A stretch of DNA of 64,000 bases from Codonopsis lanceolata (GCA_013146195.2 CM028379.1:161850437-161914436); one strand, 5' to 3'. Counted from the stretch's first letter, positions 23,940 to 36,044 are shown. The notes: generated by a model from the sequence alone, not told the origin. A program made the numbers and translations.

Positions 23940-26599
23940 TTAATATCTTATATCTCTCACACAGGATCCCTATGATGTTGTAAAGAGGTACTCTTCCGAA
24001 TTATTAGCACAATTCAAATTCAAACTTGCTTCTAACGGATTGGAATTTTCGACCTCTATATAAGGACATTGAAGCAAGGATTGAAGACACTAGAGCATTC
24101 TTTCATCCTCAAGTGATTATTTCTTCAAAGTGCTCCAGCCTTAAACATTTACTAGATGACCTTTCATTTTAATTCCCTTTCTAGTTCTTGTTTAGACAAT
24201 CAATGTATTGTTGTTCCTTTATTCTTCCAAATCTTTAAGGAACCTTTGATTGTCCCTCGAGTGTGATTGTTTCTCAGTCATACTCCCAAACACTCGGTCA
24301 AAATAGTTTTTGTACACGATCCATTAGTGTTCAAGTTTGTTTTTGCACTCAAGTTTTCATTTGCGAAAACTTGTCAATAGTGTAGACTTTATACTTGTAA
24401 TTGATGGAAAAAATAGTGCACAATTTAAAATCCAAGGTTGACCACCTTGGTAGTGGATGTAGCACTATTTATAGTGTGAACCACTTCAAATACTTGTCTT
24501 CTTACTTAACTGTTTTTTGTATTGCTTTTATTAAGTTATTGTGTATTTATCAATGTTTACAAAATCTATAGAAAACTTTGCTGGGCTTCAATCTTACACA
24601 ATAACTTAATAAAAGCCTACGCTTTTTATATATTATATCATTTATTAATCAGTTAAGTACTTTATATTTTTTGCCAAATAGCTTGTTTGCCTAGCTGATG
24701 TGTCTTTTATCAAAGTCTACTGTTTCAGTAATAATCTTTGTTGTACTATATATATTTGCATCAGCTAGCTGAAGCTTGTTCACTCTTTCATTTGCTTATC
24801 TTTTGACAATCTTTATTAAAGCCACACATTGCATCTTCTCACAAAGTGTGCTGGTACAACCTTGTCTATTTTTACAAGCAACTTTGCGATACACACTTTC
24901 CAACCATTCCGCTGCCCCAACTAATTTAATAGTTGTTTACTTTATATGGAAAATGAATCAATTTATTTTAAATTGGAAACGGTTTAATTTTAATTGGTAA
25001 ATAGGCTATTCACCCCCCCTCTAGCCTATTTCTGAGCCTCTATGGGACTTACAAGTACAATGCAAAGGTGACTTGCTGAGAAGATTTGAAAGTAATCGAT
25101 GAAATTTATTCTAAACTAGATTACGTACACAAAGAACTGTTTATAAATTCTTTATTTGGAAAATTATTTAACAACAATAGAAATGTGAAGAGTAACAATG
25201 GTTTGTTTCATGTCTTGGCTATATTTCTGATTCAGTCGCCCACCGGCAAAAATGATGATCTGTCGTTTCATATAGGTGGGAAAGATGTTGGGTTTTCGTT
25301 ATTTGACCACACTTTAATAACCGGTTTATCTGCTGGATCGGAAGAAGATTGCATGGATCAAATTCTCACTACCAAAAGGTTGGTTGGGGAACATATAATG
25401 GTACAGAATGTTATGAAGCAAGGTGATTTGAGAACAACACTTTTTAATGCAAATAATGTTGATGATAAATATAAATTGGGCTTAGCCCTTGCATATGAGT
25501 GTGTATTGAGAGCTAAGGAAGGGAATACATCAATTGACCTTAGCGTTTTGGAAATTGTGGATGACTTGGAGTTGTTTAAGATATATCCATGGGGGACAAG
25601 GTCATACCCTTACCTTATGAATTCAATTAAGAATATTGTTGAGAAAAAATCTCATATATCTACGAATGTATGCTATGACTTATGTTCTGCATTACATGTA
25701 AACAATTGTAATTTGAACTATTCTAAAATTTATATAGATTGATTAGCTAATTATTTGATGTTTCTAACATGTAACTTGTTTTTAGGTTTGGACATTTGAG
25801 ATGTTTAGTGAATTTCAAGGATTTAGAGATTTATTTGAACTCTCAACAATTACATTTGATGATGATGTGGTCATTCTTCAAAAAATGTGCAAATTGAAGT
25901 CGACCAAAACTCCAAAGTTCCTTGAAATAATCAAAAGAATTGATATAAATTGGGTAAATGTTTTCAGTTCTTGTGATAGTTGATTAAAAATTAATTTGTT
26001 TTTTTGTATAGTTATTGATTAATGAAGTTGTTGTTGATTAATTGACAGAATGGTGTTCTTGTTCCATTGACCCGACGATAGCCAAACAAAATTATCCTTG
26101 CGTTCTTGCATTTCAACAGCGTTTTGGTGAAGTTTGGGCAAAATCATTTGATGTTGAGGCTGAGGCTGAGGCTGCCGAACGATCTCCACCACGCGACTCC
26201 TTACCATTCTGGTCCGCACCAGAGCACTCATTGCCAGACCATTCCCCACTACGATGTAGTGAATGACAAGCCCCCTGTTCTTCTAATGACATGCTTATTG
26301 CCATTTTTGATCAGTTGAGGGAGATGAACCAAAAGCTTGATGCTCAAAGCACTGAAATCAATGGTTTGAGGATTGAGGTCTCGGCCTTGGATCAAAAAGT
26401 GGTAAAATATTTATGTCATGGATTTGAGTAATTGTTTGTGATATTTATTCATTTTTACCTACTTACTTAATTTTTTTCAAATGACAGAGTAATGCAACGA
26501 CAATGATTGAGGCATTGATGGAACATGCACCATTTTCACGTGAAACACTGATGATGTCGACTCCTACTCATACTCCGAACACCACTCTTAACACAGCCT

Positions 26600-26790
26600 T
26601 CACTATTTCCCCCCTCCCCTTCCCCATCCATCTCTCATTACCACTACCACACTTCCTCCTCCCACTACCATTACCACACTTACCCTTCCCCCTCCCACTA
26701 CCCCACTTCCCCTTCCCCTTCCCCTTCCCCTTCCCCCTCCCACTATCACACCCTCTCCCACTAGCATACATCACCCTCCCATTACCACAC
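26600..26790. repeat. CCCCTT/CCACTACCA low-complexity tract
   Basis: Cytosine-rich imperfect repeat (CCCTTCC, CCACTACCACACTT) inside the DUF1985 gene remnant. It is open in more than one frame because it contains few stops; in the gene frame it gives a Pro/Leu/Thr-rich linker. Confidence 0.7.
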
Positions 26791-27530
26791 CAAGTGTTGG
26801 TTCCCGAAGTGTGACACAAATGTTGACAAGGGAAAAGGACATTGATGAAGAGGACATTGATGAAGCTTATGTCAAGGAAAAAGGTAAGGGTAAGGGTAAA
26901 AAAAGGAAGGAGGTCAAGTCTGGAAATATATTGCAGGTGAGAGTGAAGAGGGATAGAAAAACATCAGTCCACGTGTCTTCCCCCTACACAACGATGCTAC
27001 TTGACACCATTAAGGGTCTACGATTGGAGATAATATTTGTAGATGAAAATATACCAAACGAATGCCTTAAGATTGATGCAGGAAAGGAAAATTTGAAGGT
27101 GGATTGACTAAGTGTTGCGGATGAAAAGTGAGAATATACAAGTAGATTTATTAAGTTGAGTTTTTATTTATTGTTATCATTATTAAACGTCTTAATTACT
27201 TATTTTTGTCCATGGGGATTTTGTTATACGACGGGGTATTAAGTGTGACAAGAGATGGTTTGGAGTATTTGCAAGATCACATGCATATCTATCAGAGGAA
27301 ATAAGTTAATTAATTATTTGTTTGCTTGTATTACTTGATTACTTGTAGTTATTGTGTGATCCTAATACTTAGCACTATTGAAAATTTCAGCATGTGGATT
27401 TGGTCTTGGTTCTTATGTAGATGAGAATGACAAGATATCCATTGTCATTTGGAAGAAATCATGACAGATTTATCATGACAAATATCCATTGAGGGAAGAT
27501 ATCCATTGTCATTTGGAAGAATTCATCCAA

Positions 27531-27850
27531 TTTGATATAAATCGTGGAAATAATTGGTCGTCTCACTCAAACGTCTTATAATCTGATATAAACTCTGGAA
27601 ATAACTGGTCGTCTCATTCAAATGTCTTATAATCTAATATAAACCCTAGAAATAACTGGTCGTCTCACTCAAACGTCTTATAATCTGATATAAACCTTGG
27701 AAATAACTGGTCGTCTCACTCAAACGTCTTATAATCTGATATAAATCATGTAAATAATTGGTTGTCTCACTCGAACATCTTATAATTTGATATAAACCAT
27801 GGAAATAACTGGTAGCCTCACTCAAACGTCTTATAATCTGATATAAACCA
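27531..27850. repeat. 51-bp tandem repeat, about six copies
   Basis: Unit contains TCTTATAATCTGATATAAAC and GGAAATAACTGGTCGTCTCA; copies differ by a few bases. It lies between the DUF1985 and transposase remnants inside the giant MULE. AACCGAAC-type motifs follow at 27880-27990 and recur at 35175-35245. Confidence 0.9.
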
Positions 27851-28550
27851 TAGAAAACCCTACAAACTATTCGGGTGTAGTAACCGAACGTTTTTAGGTA
27901 TGTTCGGTCCAGATAACCGAACCTTTTTTCATATGTTCGATCTAGGTAACCGAACCTTATTTCTTATGTTCGGTCCATGTAACCGAACGTTTCTTGTTAA
28001 GTCAACCTAGTCAAAAAAATTTATCAATCTTGGAAAGTGTAGTAAACCTTGGACATTTTTAGTAGACCTTGTGTTTTGCAGTGAAATCAATACAAACAAT
28101 AATGTAAATATAAAACATGAAAATATAATACATCTAAACAACACAAACCACGATCGTCTAATTATTGAAAAATGAAATACAATGTTATCATAAGTTCATA
28201 GTCATACATAGAAATTTAAAATTGAACATAATACAAACCAAAACTAAACTTGTGATTGCCTATCACTCGTAGGAGTTGGATGGGGTTGTGATTACCTATC
28301 ACTCATAGGAGTTCAATCTGTACATGAAAGTCGGTTGTGTAATATCCCTAATTTTGATAATATTATAGTTTTTATTTTTTTAGTGTAATTGGGCCTATAT
28401 TAGTTTAGTTATCTTGGGCCGATATTTGTGGTTTGACCAAATTTGAAAGAAATTAATATTTGGGCCTATTAGTAAATCAACAATGGGTCCATTTAATTTT
28501 AGTACACAATTGAGTTATTTAGTTGTGGTTGGGCTTGAGCCCAATCGATG

Positions 28551-28614
28551 GTCCAATAATAATAATAACAACAATTACATAATTAATAATAACAATTATA
28601 ATCATAATAATAAC

Positions 28615-28651
<37 letters not shown>

Positions 28652-28665
28652 GTAATTATAATAAT
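28551..28665. repeat. (AAT/AAC)n microsatellite
   Basis: Long run of AAT and AAC triplets inside the solo LTR. Confidence 0.9.
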
Positions 28666-29522
28666 TAATATGAGGAATGATTAAACTGCTAATATGTTCA
28701 TAGTAGGAGGGGGCTAATTGTAAATGAGTTTGAAAGCAACAGTAAATGGGGTAAGCCAGAGGACGCCTCTGTCGTGCCTTGAAGGAGGTTGCCGTTGCCT
28801 TGCCAAAACGAATGAGGAGTTATGTTGTGCAATTAGTGAGGGAAGATCATCAGACGGAAGCTGTGGGTATATAAGGGGTGATAGCCATGGGTGGGTTGTA
28901 CTCAAAATCTAGGGCAAAAATTTAGAAAGCTGTGAGAGAGGGTGCGGAATGAGTCTTCGTGAAGTCTCGAGGTTGAAGAAACCGACGACGCACTGAATCT
29001 CCGGCGGACGAGATCGAATTGTGATTGAGGTAAGGCTTTGATTCATCCATTTCAAATTGCAAATAGTCGATTGTTGGGTTAAATTGGTAGTTGTGATTGT
29101 GCTTCTTTTGATTTAGGAATTAAGACAACGAGGGTCTGTGTTGTGTACAGCCTGAAAAAAAAACAAACAAACAAACAAAAGGGGAGAAGAGGAGAGAAAG
29201 GGATGGAGGCTGTTGGGTTTTTACAGGAGAAAAGCTGTGCGGTAGGAAGAGTAGGAAAGGAAGGATAAAAGAAAGAATGGAAAAAAAGAAGAAGAGAAGG
29301 GTGAGAATGAGGGAGTACGGTTGGGGGAATAATTTTAGTAGTGTGTGTGTTTTGTGGTGTTCTAAGTGTGTGTGCAGAGGAAAAATAGTCAAACTAAATG
29401 ATGAATGAATTGGGGTTGGTGAGGGTGACGTGATTGGTGGGGGAAATGGAAGGAAGGTTAGATATTAGAGGAAAATATAAAAAGGTTGATAAATATGTGT
29501 ATTGGGCTTTGTGTTAAATTAA

Positions 29523-30996
29523 GGAATAATTACAAGCCGGTACATTTTTAAAAACATGTTTTCTAATGAATCCACCTATTTTTTGCACATTTCTTTTAGA
29601 TACAATTTTTAGACAAAAATACTTGTCTACCCTTATGGAAGATAGCCATCGAGCAATTACAGTAACACTGAATGTGTTGGTCAATCTTGTTTGCCCACCG
29701 CCTTCAATCAGCAATAAACCAACCTTCTACACGCAAAGCTCGTAATGCTAGACATTATCACTGAACAGTTCATCACTCCCGAATCACGATCGGCGATGAG
29801 CAATTATGTAGACTAAGATTTTCCATCAAACGCCTCTCGTTATCGACGATTTAAGTAACTGAAAACATTGTTAAATTAAAGGAATCCCTCGAGTGATTCT
29901 TTGTCCATTTAATCTTTCCTCGGACTAAACTTGAGCGATTGCGACCATTTCCCCCATCGGGACGAACACATGTTAGTATGTACTTGTCGGAGATTCGGGT
30001 ACGGAAGTGAGAGAGTGGGAGACGCGGATCGGGAATGGATGCGGCGTAGGGATCGGACTTTCGCTGTTGTTGTTTGATGTTGTTGTCAATGGAGAGTACG
30101 ACGAAGATGCTTTACAGTCAAAAAGAGCTCACTTCCGGCCACTCCGGCGACTTCAGTCTTTGGATTTCCATCATCGACAATCCACAGCCACTGCAGGTGC
30201 GTTGATGATGAGGATGACGGTTAGTTTATCATGAATCGAAAAAGAAAAGCTTAGGATCGTGAGGCTTGTCTTGGGCAAGATCGTCGTTTTCGGCAATTGA
30301 GAACATCGAAATTTGAAACGCCTTCGTCGAGGTCGCGGTCCGTGTTTACAGCTCCGGTGAACGTGGATGAGGATGTGATAGTGATGGACTGCGAGATTGG
30401 AACTCGGGGACGAAAGCACTCTAAGCTCTAAGGATGTATTTGTAGATGCAGATGAGAAATCCTTGACTGCCATGGAAATTGACTGTCTGTATGACAGGAT
30501 AAAGCTTGCAGAAATGATATGGTGTGTACAATCTTTTGTGAATAATCTACAGCCCCACTGGTATTGCAATCGTGGCTGACAGAAGATGAAAATGAAATGG
30601 TTGATTTTTGGCATCAGCAATCTGATGCCTGGCATTAGGTTGATTTTTGGCATCAGGTTGATTTCTGATGTCTGGCATCAGGTTGATCTTAGCATCAGGT
30701 TGATTTCTGATGCCTGGCATCAGGTTGATTTTGGCATCAGGTTGATTTCTGATGCCTGGCATCAGGTTGATCTTGGCATCAGGTTGATTTTTGGCATCAG
30801 GTTGATTTCTGATGCCTGGCATCAGGTTGATTTTTGACATCAGGTTGATTTCTGATGCCAAGGATTGGCATCAGAGTTTTCATTAATGGCATTTTTGTCA
30901 TTTGGCAAGCAATTTGTAGTTTTATGAAATGTACAAAAAATTAGTGGTCCTAGATGAAAAAATGTTTTCAAAATTGTACCCACTTGAAATTCCCCC
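29523..30996. mobile_element. Non-autonomous MULE (Pack-MULE-like), 9-bp TSD
   Basis: TTAAATTAA flanks both sides (29514-29522 and 30997-31005). The TIRs are about 100 bp: the left begins GGAATAATTACAAGCCGGTA and the right, reversed, GGGGGAATTTCAAGTGGGTA, with further matching tracts (TATTTTTTGCACATTTC against AATTTTTTGTACATTTC). The interior is much richer in GC than the surrounding LTR and has short open frames (for example 30397-30579) whose source gene I do not recognise. A tandem repeat of CATCAGGTTGATTTCTGATG lies near the right end (30600-30860). Confidence 0.85.
30600..30860. repeat. Tandem repeat, GGCATCAGGTTGATTTxTGAT units
   Basis: Units of roughly 18-42 bp made of TGGCATCAGGTTGATT alternating with TCTGATGCC, about a dozen half-units. 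All frames stay open on both strands, so the open frames here are not evidence of a protein. Confidence 0.85.
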
Positions 30997-33900
30997 TTAA
31001 ATTAAGTACTCCGTAACAAATTGGTTCTAAACAAAAAACAAACATAAAATAAAAAAAATAAAACAAAGTTATTAAAAAAACAATAAAATAAAATTAGTTT
31101 AATTATTTAGGTGCGGGTAAAATGTCGTTTAAAATAATTTGGTGTCTTTTCTGTATTTGTTGTTAGATTTGGGCAAGAACGAGCAGTGGTGACTTACACA
31201 TACAAGTTAAATGTTCACTTCTTTTTGGTAAGAGATTATACTCCTTTAAGGTTATTTGATCATCATATTTTATTCGGTAGGTTTCCGTTATAACTTTATT
31301 GGCATAACGCTTTCTTTGTAAACCCATGTTCGGCATTCGCCGATATTTGCTTTGAACTCCGTCGAACCTATTTTGTTCATAATCCGAATTTTGAAACTTT
31401 TGTAACCCATGTTTGACTTCTTTGAAATATCAATCTATTGGAAAAAAAAATTACATATTTTTGGACATTTGACTTTATTTGGAACTCCTCCGTGATCACT
31501 AAGTAAAATAAGTTGTTACGTGAAATACGTAACATTTGTGAACTTTGAATTATTTGACACCACTGGACATGTGGTGAGGTTATCCGGATACACCTTTAGG
31601 CCCGTTGGGCTCAGGCCCATTAGGGCGGTTAGTCAGGTCGAAATGACCACTTAAGTGATCATGGAATCTGCGGGTGTTCTTTGTTTCCAACTGGAATGAG
31701 ACGGTTGGCGACAATTGAATATCTCGTATTTATTTTGAGTTTTATCTTTTATTTGGAACTATTAATTAGCACTGTATTCGATTTTATTGTTTCTTTATCC
31801 GATAAATGAAGTTTTTGGTCTTGTTAAAATTATTTGACCCTGGCGAAATATATTTTTGTAGTCAACTCCTCCTTAGAAACCGGAGGGGTTGTATATGAAC
31901 TTGCTAGGCATTGTTCGCTCACCTTTTTTCTATTTTTCTTCAAGTCATAAGTAAAATTTGAAATCCTTTTGGGATCAGGTGGATCATTTGAAGGGTGGCT
32001 CGGACAAGATTAATTTTCCTAGATTTGACAGTTTCTTTTTAAAGGAATAAACATTTGTTCAGGATTTATGGTGGTTATTATAATTTGGAATTTGTATTAG
32101 ACCGTTATGTATTTTGGATAGGAAAATTTGAATGTTTTATTTTGGATATTTTGTGAGTTAGTATTTTGGTGACGTGGCCAAATTGTGGGACCGCGGTGTC
32201 GGTACCGAGTTTGGGGCGTTACAGGTTGTGTCCTACTTTTTGACATCTACTACATTTTTGTCTTTTACGATGCTCTCCAACCGAAGGGATTTTCTTTGTT
32301 CTATGACGACCAGCTGGTACTCAGACTAAAGGTGGAAAAATAGTCATTTCTTTGACAGATTCTGGAATGTTCCAATCCTCTTTATTGGCAACATGGTAGA
32401 TGTTTTCATAATATGTTAGTCTCCAACAGTCAGCTATATAAAATGATGAGCACAATTGATGCACTGAAAAATTTCTCCTGTTTGCAACTGCAACTACATG
32501 CTCGTCTGACAATGGTCCAACTGAAACTTACCTCAACTGCAAGCATTAGTAACAAAGTCCACCGTGTAATGCTTAGGGCCGTTCCTCACCACATACTTGG
32601 ATTGATCAATGGGTTCAATCACCATATAACTATTGGCATTCTCAATAGCTTAGCTTATTTTTGTTTCCATTACATGAGTTAAATAGGTTGTACATGCTTG
32701 TGCTAACTCACGCCTATCACAAAACCATTTCTGAAATCTTTTCCCAATATTTTGAAGCATGGGAATTATAGAAGTCTGTCGGGCGTCCTTGAATACGGAG
32801 TTGAGAGACTCTACATTGTTTGAGGTCATTATATTGTAACAATTTCCTTTGCAATGTGACCTAGCTCAAGTTTCAAAAATGGTTTCGCTAAAATATTCCC
32901 AACCCTTCTAATCAGTTTTTTCAATTTGAGACATATGCTTCCTGAACTCTTATTTCGTATATGTCTCTGCCACTCTCATAAAAATAGCAAATGTCCTAGG
33001 CTCAATTTCCTTTTATATGGTAGATACGATGCACATGATATATATTTTGAAAAACACCTTTGTTTGTAGTAATAATGTTCCTATGTCAGTCGGAAATGAT
33101 CACAAATCTTTCATTGTCACCTATTATTGCTTTCAACTTCGTAAAAAACCAAGTCCATGCATCATCATTCTCGGAATCAACAATAACCCATACAAGAGGA
33201 TATATCTGCATATTTCCATCCTAACAAGTTGCAATAACCAATGTGCCAATATATCTTGTAGTTAAAAATGTTCTATCCACAATGATCACCGGACGCATTG
33301 CAGCGTGGAATCCGATAACGCAAGCCCCATATGCCAAAAAGAAGTACTTGAATCCATTTTCACTATCAAGCTCTAAAGAGTACACTGTTGTTGGATTAGC
33401 CAATTGCAAATCATGGGCATATACACCTAGCTTCCTGCAACTATCCTCTGCTGAGCCCCTTAGGTGTGTTAAGGTAGCTTCTTTACACCTCTTCGCTTCT
33501 TGATAGTTTAGATAAACACCAAAATCTCGGGTAATCTTACCAATGATGTCCTTCAATTGAAACACTTGTTTGTCCGCCAACTCTAACGAGATATGTACTC
33601 CAATAACTCTCGATGTTGCTTGTCTGTGATCATTCATGCACATGTTATGGGGGCAAGTATGTTCAGCTGCATGTTTTCAAATCTAAAAATAATCACTTTC
33701 TGAGTACTTTGTCACTCGCAAACGCCATTTGCAATTATCACAAGCACAAACTAATGTGTACACAATTTGGCTCGATTTTGTTGTTTTGAACTCGAACTTA
33801 TTATTCAATGCAAGTAATTACATAACATCCTGAAGCTCCCTATTTTTATTGAATACTTGCCCAACCTTCAAATCAATATCTTTCGGTAACACTCGCGATG

Positions 33901-34663
33901 TACTTCCAACTGAAGAATTCAACAAATGCTTTCTTGTGAAGTAATTGTCTTCATGTCGGTTGCCTTGACTGAACCCATCAAATCTTTGTCTTGGGGGTGT
34001 AGAGTAATTATTTTTGTTATAGGATCCATTAATTGCATCCAACCCACCGTTTGTGTTGCTTCCCACTTTTCTTCTTTTGCTTGTGTTTCTTCTTCTGCTT
34101 GTCCATTATTTTGCTCTTCTCCATTATTTTGTTCATAATTCATGTCACAACCAAATTGATTACTTTCTTCCGGTTCCCTTCGCAATTTTCTTGCTTAGTT
34201 ATATAAAGAGGAGTAATAGTGCCAGGGAGGTTAAGATTAAAGAGTCATTCAACATCTTCATCTGAAGTAATTTGGACATGATGTTGTAGACTATGCCTTG
34301 TTGGTGAAGGAGTAAAAAATCCTAACTTTATATCATCAACTTGGCAAAGCTTTTTTTACTTTAGGATAAAACTCTTCAAATGAAGTAGAATTACTGATCG
34401 CAAGTCCTCTTGGTTTATGTTTGTCACTAAATTTCCACGAAGATGCAATGTTCTCGTCGTTGTCAACAAAATGTCCAAAATACAAAACAGTGATCCAAAC
34501 ATTTGAACCCATACCTGAAAAGCAATAGAAAATAAATTTTCATCAACATTAGTCTTGGTTGAGTAAAAGTATACACTTGGTTGAGTAAAAATTGACATGA
34601 CAACAATAATGCATGCTTGAGTCAAAATAAAGTATGGTTGATAGAATATAGTTAAGGTTGCTT

Positions 34664-35060
34664 AAAAATATCAAAGGTCTATCAAAAATATCCAAGGTCT
34701 ATCAAAGGTGTCCAAGGTCTATCAAAACTATCAAAGGTCTATCAAACGTGTCCAAGGTCTACCAAAGTTGTCCAATGTCTATCAAAAGTGTCCAAGGTCT
34801 ATCAAAAATATCAAAAGTCTATCAAAAGTGTCCAAGGTCTATCAAAAATATCCAAGGTCTATCAAAGGTGTCCAAGGTCTATCAAAGGTATCAAATGCCT
34901 TTCAAAAGTGTCAAAGGTCTATCAAAACTATCCAAGGTCTATCAAAGGTGCCCAAGGTCTATCAAAGGTGCCCAAGGTTTATCAAAGGTGTCCAAGGTCT
35001 ATCAAAAGTGTCCAAGGTATATAAAAAATGTCCAAGGTTGATCAAAAATATACAAGGTTG
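34664..35060. repeat. 20-bp tandem repeat, about 20 copies
   Basis: Unit AAGGTCTATCAAAGGTGTCC with small variation (AAATAT, ACTATC). Since 20 is not divisible by three, all three plus frames read the same peptide theme in rotation. It lies upstream of the transposase remnant, in the position of a MULE subterminal region. Confidence 0.95.
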
Positions 35061-35338
35061 CTAAAAAATAGGCAATGTTGAGTCATTCCATGTCAATGTT
35101 ACTTAATATAATACAAGGTCTAGTAAAATAGTCCAATGTTGATAAGATAAGAGTGTTCAATTACCTAAACCGAACAGTTTCAGAGTAGTTCGATGGATGT
35201 AACTGAACATTTTATAGACTGTTTGGTTGATGTAACCGAACATGTTACCCAAACTTTCTTTGTTTTCTGCAATGCATTTCATCAAATATCACCAATAATC
35301 TAACTTTCATAAATGTAGCAAAATTTATGCATTGCATT

Positions 35339-35705
35339 TAGGCCTGTGAGTTGGGTGGGTTGGGTTGGAATGAGTAATGGGTTGAAACAGTCGAAATCCA
35401 TTAGAACCCAAATGTCAAACTTGTTGAAATGGGTCGGGTCGAAACGGGTAGCATGTTAAAGTGGGCCGAGCCGTCTCAACCCAACAAATTTCTCCCAAAA
35501 AACATAAATTTATAGCATAAAAAGTCACGGGTCGAAATGGGTAACGGGTCCGACCCACTTTAACCATACCAAACCCAACCCATTAATATTATTGGGTTGA
35601 AACGGGTTACCCGCTTCAACCCAAAAATATTAATGGGTTGGGTTGGGTTGGGTAATTAGTGGGTTGGGTGGATTAATGAGTAATGAGTTACAATTGCCAA
35701 GCCTA
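35339..35705. mobile_element. hAT-type MITE, TSD ATTGCATT
   Basis: 367 bp, starting TAGGCCTGTGAG and ending (reversed) TAGGCTTGGCAATTG. An exact 8-bp duplication ATTGCATT lies at 35331-35338 and 35706-35713. The interior is a long imperfect palindrome built from GGGTTGGGTTGG and AACCCAACCC tracts. Confidence 0.9.
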
Positions 35706-35802
35706 ATTGCATTTAACAAATTTGCTATATTGCATTTAACAAAAAAAATGAAATAATACATTTACCAAGAGACACATACATTAAAGTCAAACTACTAACC
35801 GA

Positions 35803-36036
35803 ATGATTGATTTGCCGATCCGTGAAAATGATAGAATGAATTCAAAAGACGAAGGAGAAAGAGAGGAAGAAGAATCGCAAAGAGAGGCTGAACGACTTGC
35901 AAAGAAGAAACAGACGAAGAAGAAAGATCGAAGAACGAAGAAGAATACAATTATACATGAAGAATACGACGTGAAGAATATATTCATATTCCTCAGTTGT
36001 TGGATTTGGGGATACTATCGACATTTCACAAAATAG
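35803..36036 (+). other. Short Lys/Glu-rich open frame, unrecognised
   Basis: 78 codons, mainly Lys, Arg and Glu (KDEGEREEEESQREAERLAK). It could be a first exon of a MULE-borne gene, but there is no family match and composition alone explains the open frame. Confidence 0.2.
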
Positions 36037-36044
36037 TCATTGCC

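Larger units (their letters stand above)
20592..25053 (+). mobile_element. Solo (or partial) LTR of a retrotransposon, interrupted by a Copia element
   Basis: Starts TGTTGGGAATATT and ends GGGACTTACA; contains the phrase CTATTCACCCCCCCTCTAGC, typical near the 3' end of large Copia (SIRE/Maximus-type) LTRs. Flanks GGTAC (20587-20591) and AGTAC (25054-25058) fit a 5-bp target duplication with one change. Removing it rejoins the DUF1985 reading frame. Without the nested Copia element it would be about 1.9 kb. No internal coding region of its own is present. Confidence 0.6.
20556..27107 (+). pseudogene. DUF1985 (Ulp1-MULE type) gene, split by an LTR insertion
   Basis: DUF1985 proteins in plants are carried by MULEs, often with a C-terminal Ulp1-like cysteine protease; their cell role is unclear. 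A short first exon opens with ATG at 20556 and is cut at 20591 by the LTR. The same frame resumes at 25059, after the LTR and its target duplication. The DUF1985 core includes SFHIGGKDVGFSLFDHTLITGL-like sequence (about 25260-25340) and RSYPYLMNSIK. A donor after 25697 fits an acceptor before 25786 (VWTFEMF). A further exon holds a coiled-coil segment (IFDQLREMNQKLDAQ, about 26290), then a Pro-rich tract and a basic KGKGKGKKRKE tail to 27107. Stops (TGA at about 25078) and frameshifts show decay. The protease domain is not convincingly seen. Confidence 0.6.
28338..32223. mobile_element. Solo LTR, TSD GGTTG, interrupted by a small MULE
   Basis: Starts TGTAATATCCCTAATTTTGA and ends GGGGCGTTACA, giving perfect TGTAA/TTACA ends of the kind found in plant Gypsy LTRs. 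GGTTG lies immediately outside on both sides (28333-28337 and 32224-32228). With the nested element at 29523-30996 removed the LTR is about 2.4 kb. It carries an AAT microsatellite and no internal genes. Removing it plus one TSD restores the transposase zinc knuckle. Confidence 0.85.
28270..34185 (-). pseudogene. MURA-type MULE transposase remnant, split by a solo LTR
   Basis: Cut-and-paste transposase of the giant MULE. The acidic N-terminal part lies at 34185-33818. The MuDR DNA-binding and catalytic start lies at 33643-33221: KDIIGKITRDFGVYLNYQEA, then FKYFFLAYGACVIGF, then MRPVIIVDRTFL with the first catalytic Asp. DGNMQIYPLVWVIVDSEN and ISDRHRNI follow at about 33220-33080. A SWIM-type segment is at 32512-32320 (NRRNFSVHQLCSSFY, then WNIPESVKEM). 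The zinc knuckle CSRCQKVGH starts at about 32260, is cut by the LTR 28338-32223, and its last Cys resumes below 28338. Many stops and frameshifts show it is dead. Confidence 0.85.

Noticed and set aside
20592..25053. Reading the whole region as one complete retrotransposon with the Copia genes inside
   Set aside because: The Copia genes have their own LTR, primer site and TTAAT duplication, so they are a separate insertion into a larger LTR.
26503..26819. Independent Pro/Leu-rich and Gly/Lys-rich open frames on opposite strands
   Set aside because: Low-complexity CCCCTT tract; only the frame continuing the DUF1985 gene is plausible.
27531..27850. Regular repeats that could be taken for a CRISPR array
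   Set aside because: Units are directly adjacent 51-bp tandem copies without unique spacers, in a plant transposon; no cas genes.
30547..30861. Open frames of 83-104 codons on both strands
   Set aside because: Produced by the CATCAGGTTGATT tandem repeat inside the small MULE.
34658..35064. Three overlapping plus-strand open frames of 78-127 codons
   Set aside because: They are three frames of the same 20-bp tandem repeat; the repeat unit has no stop in any frame, so openness is no evidence of a protein.
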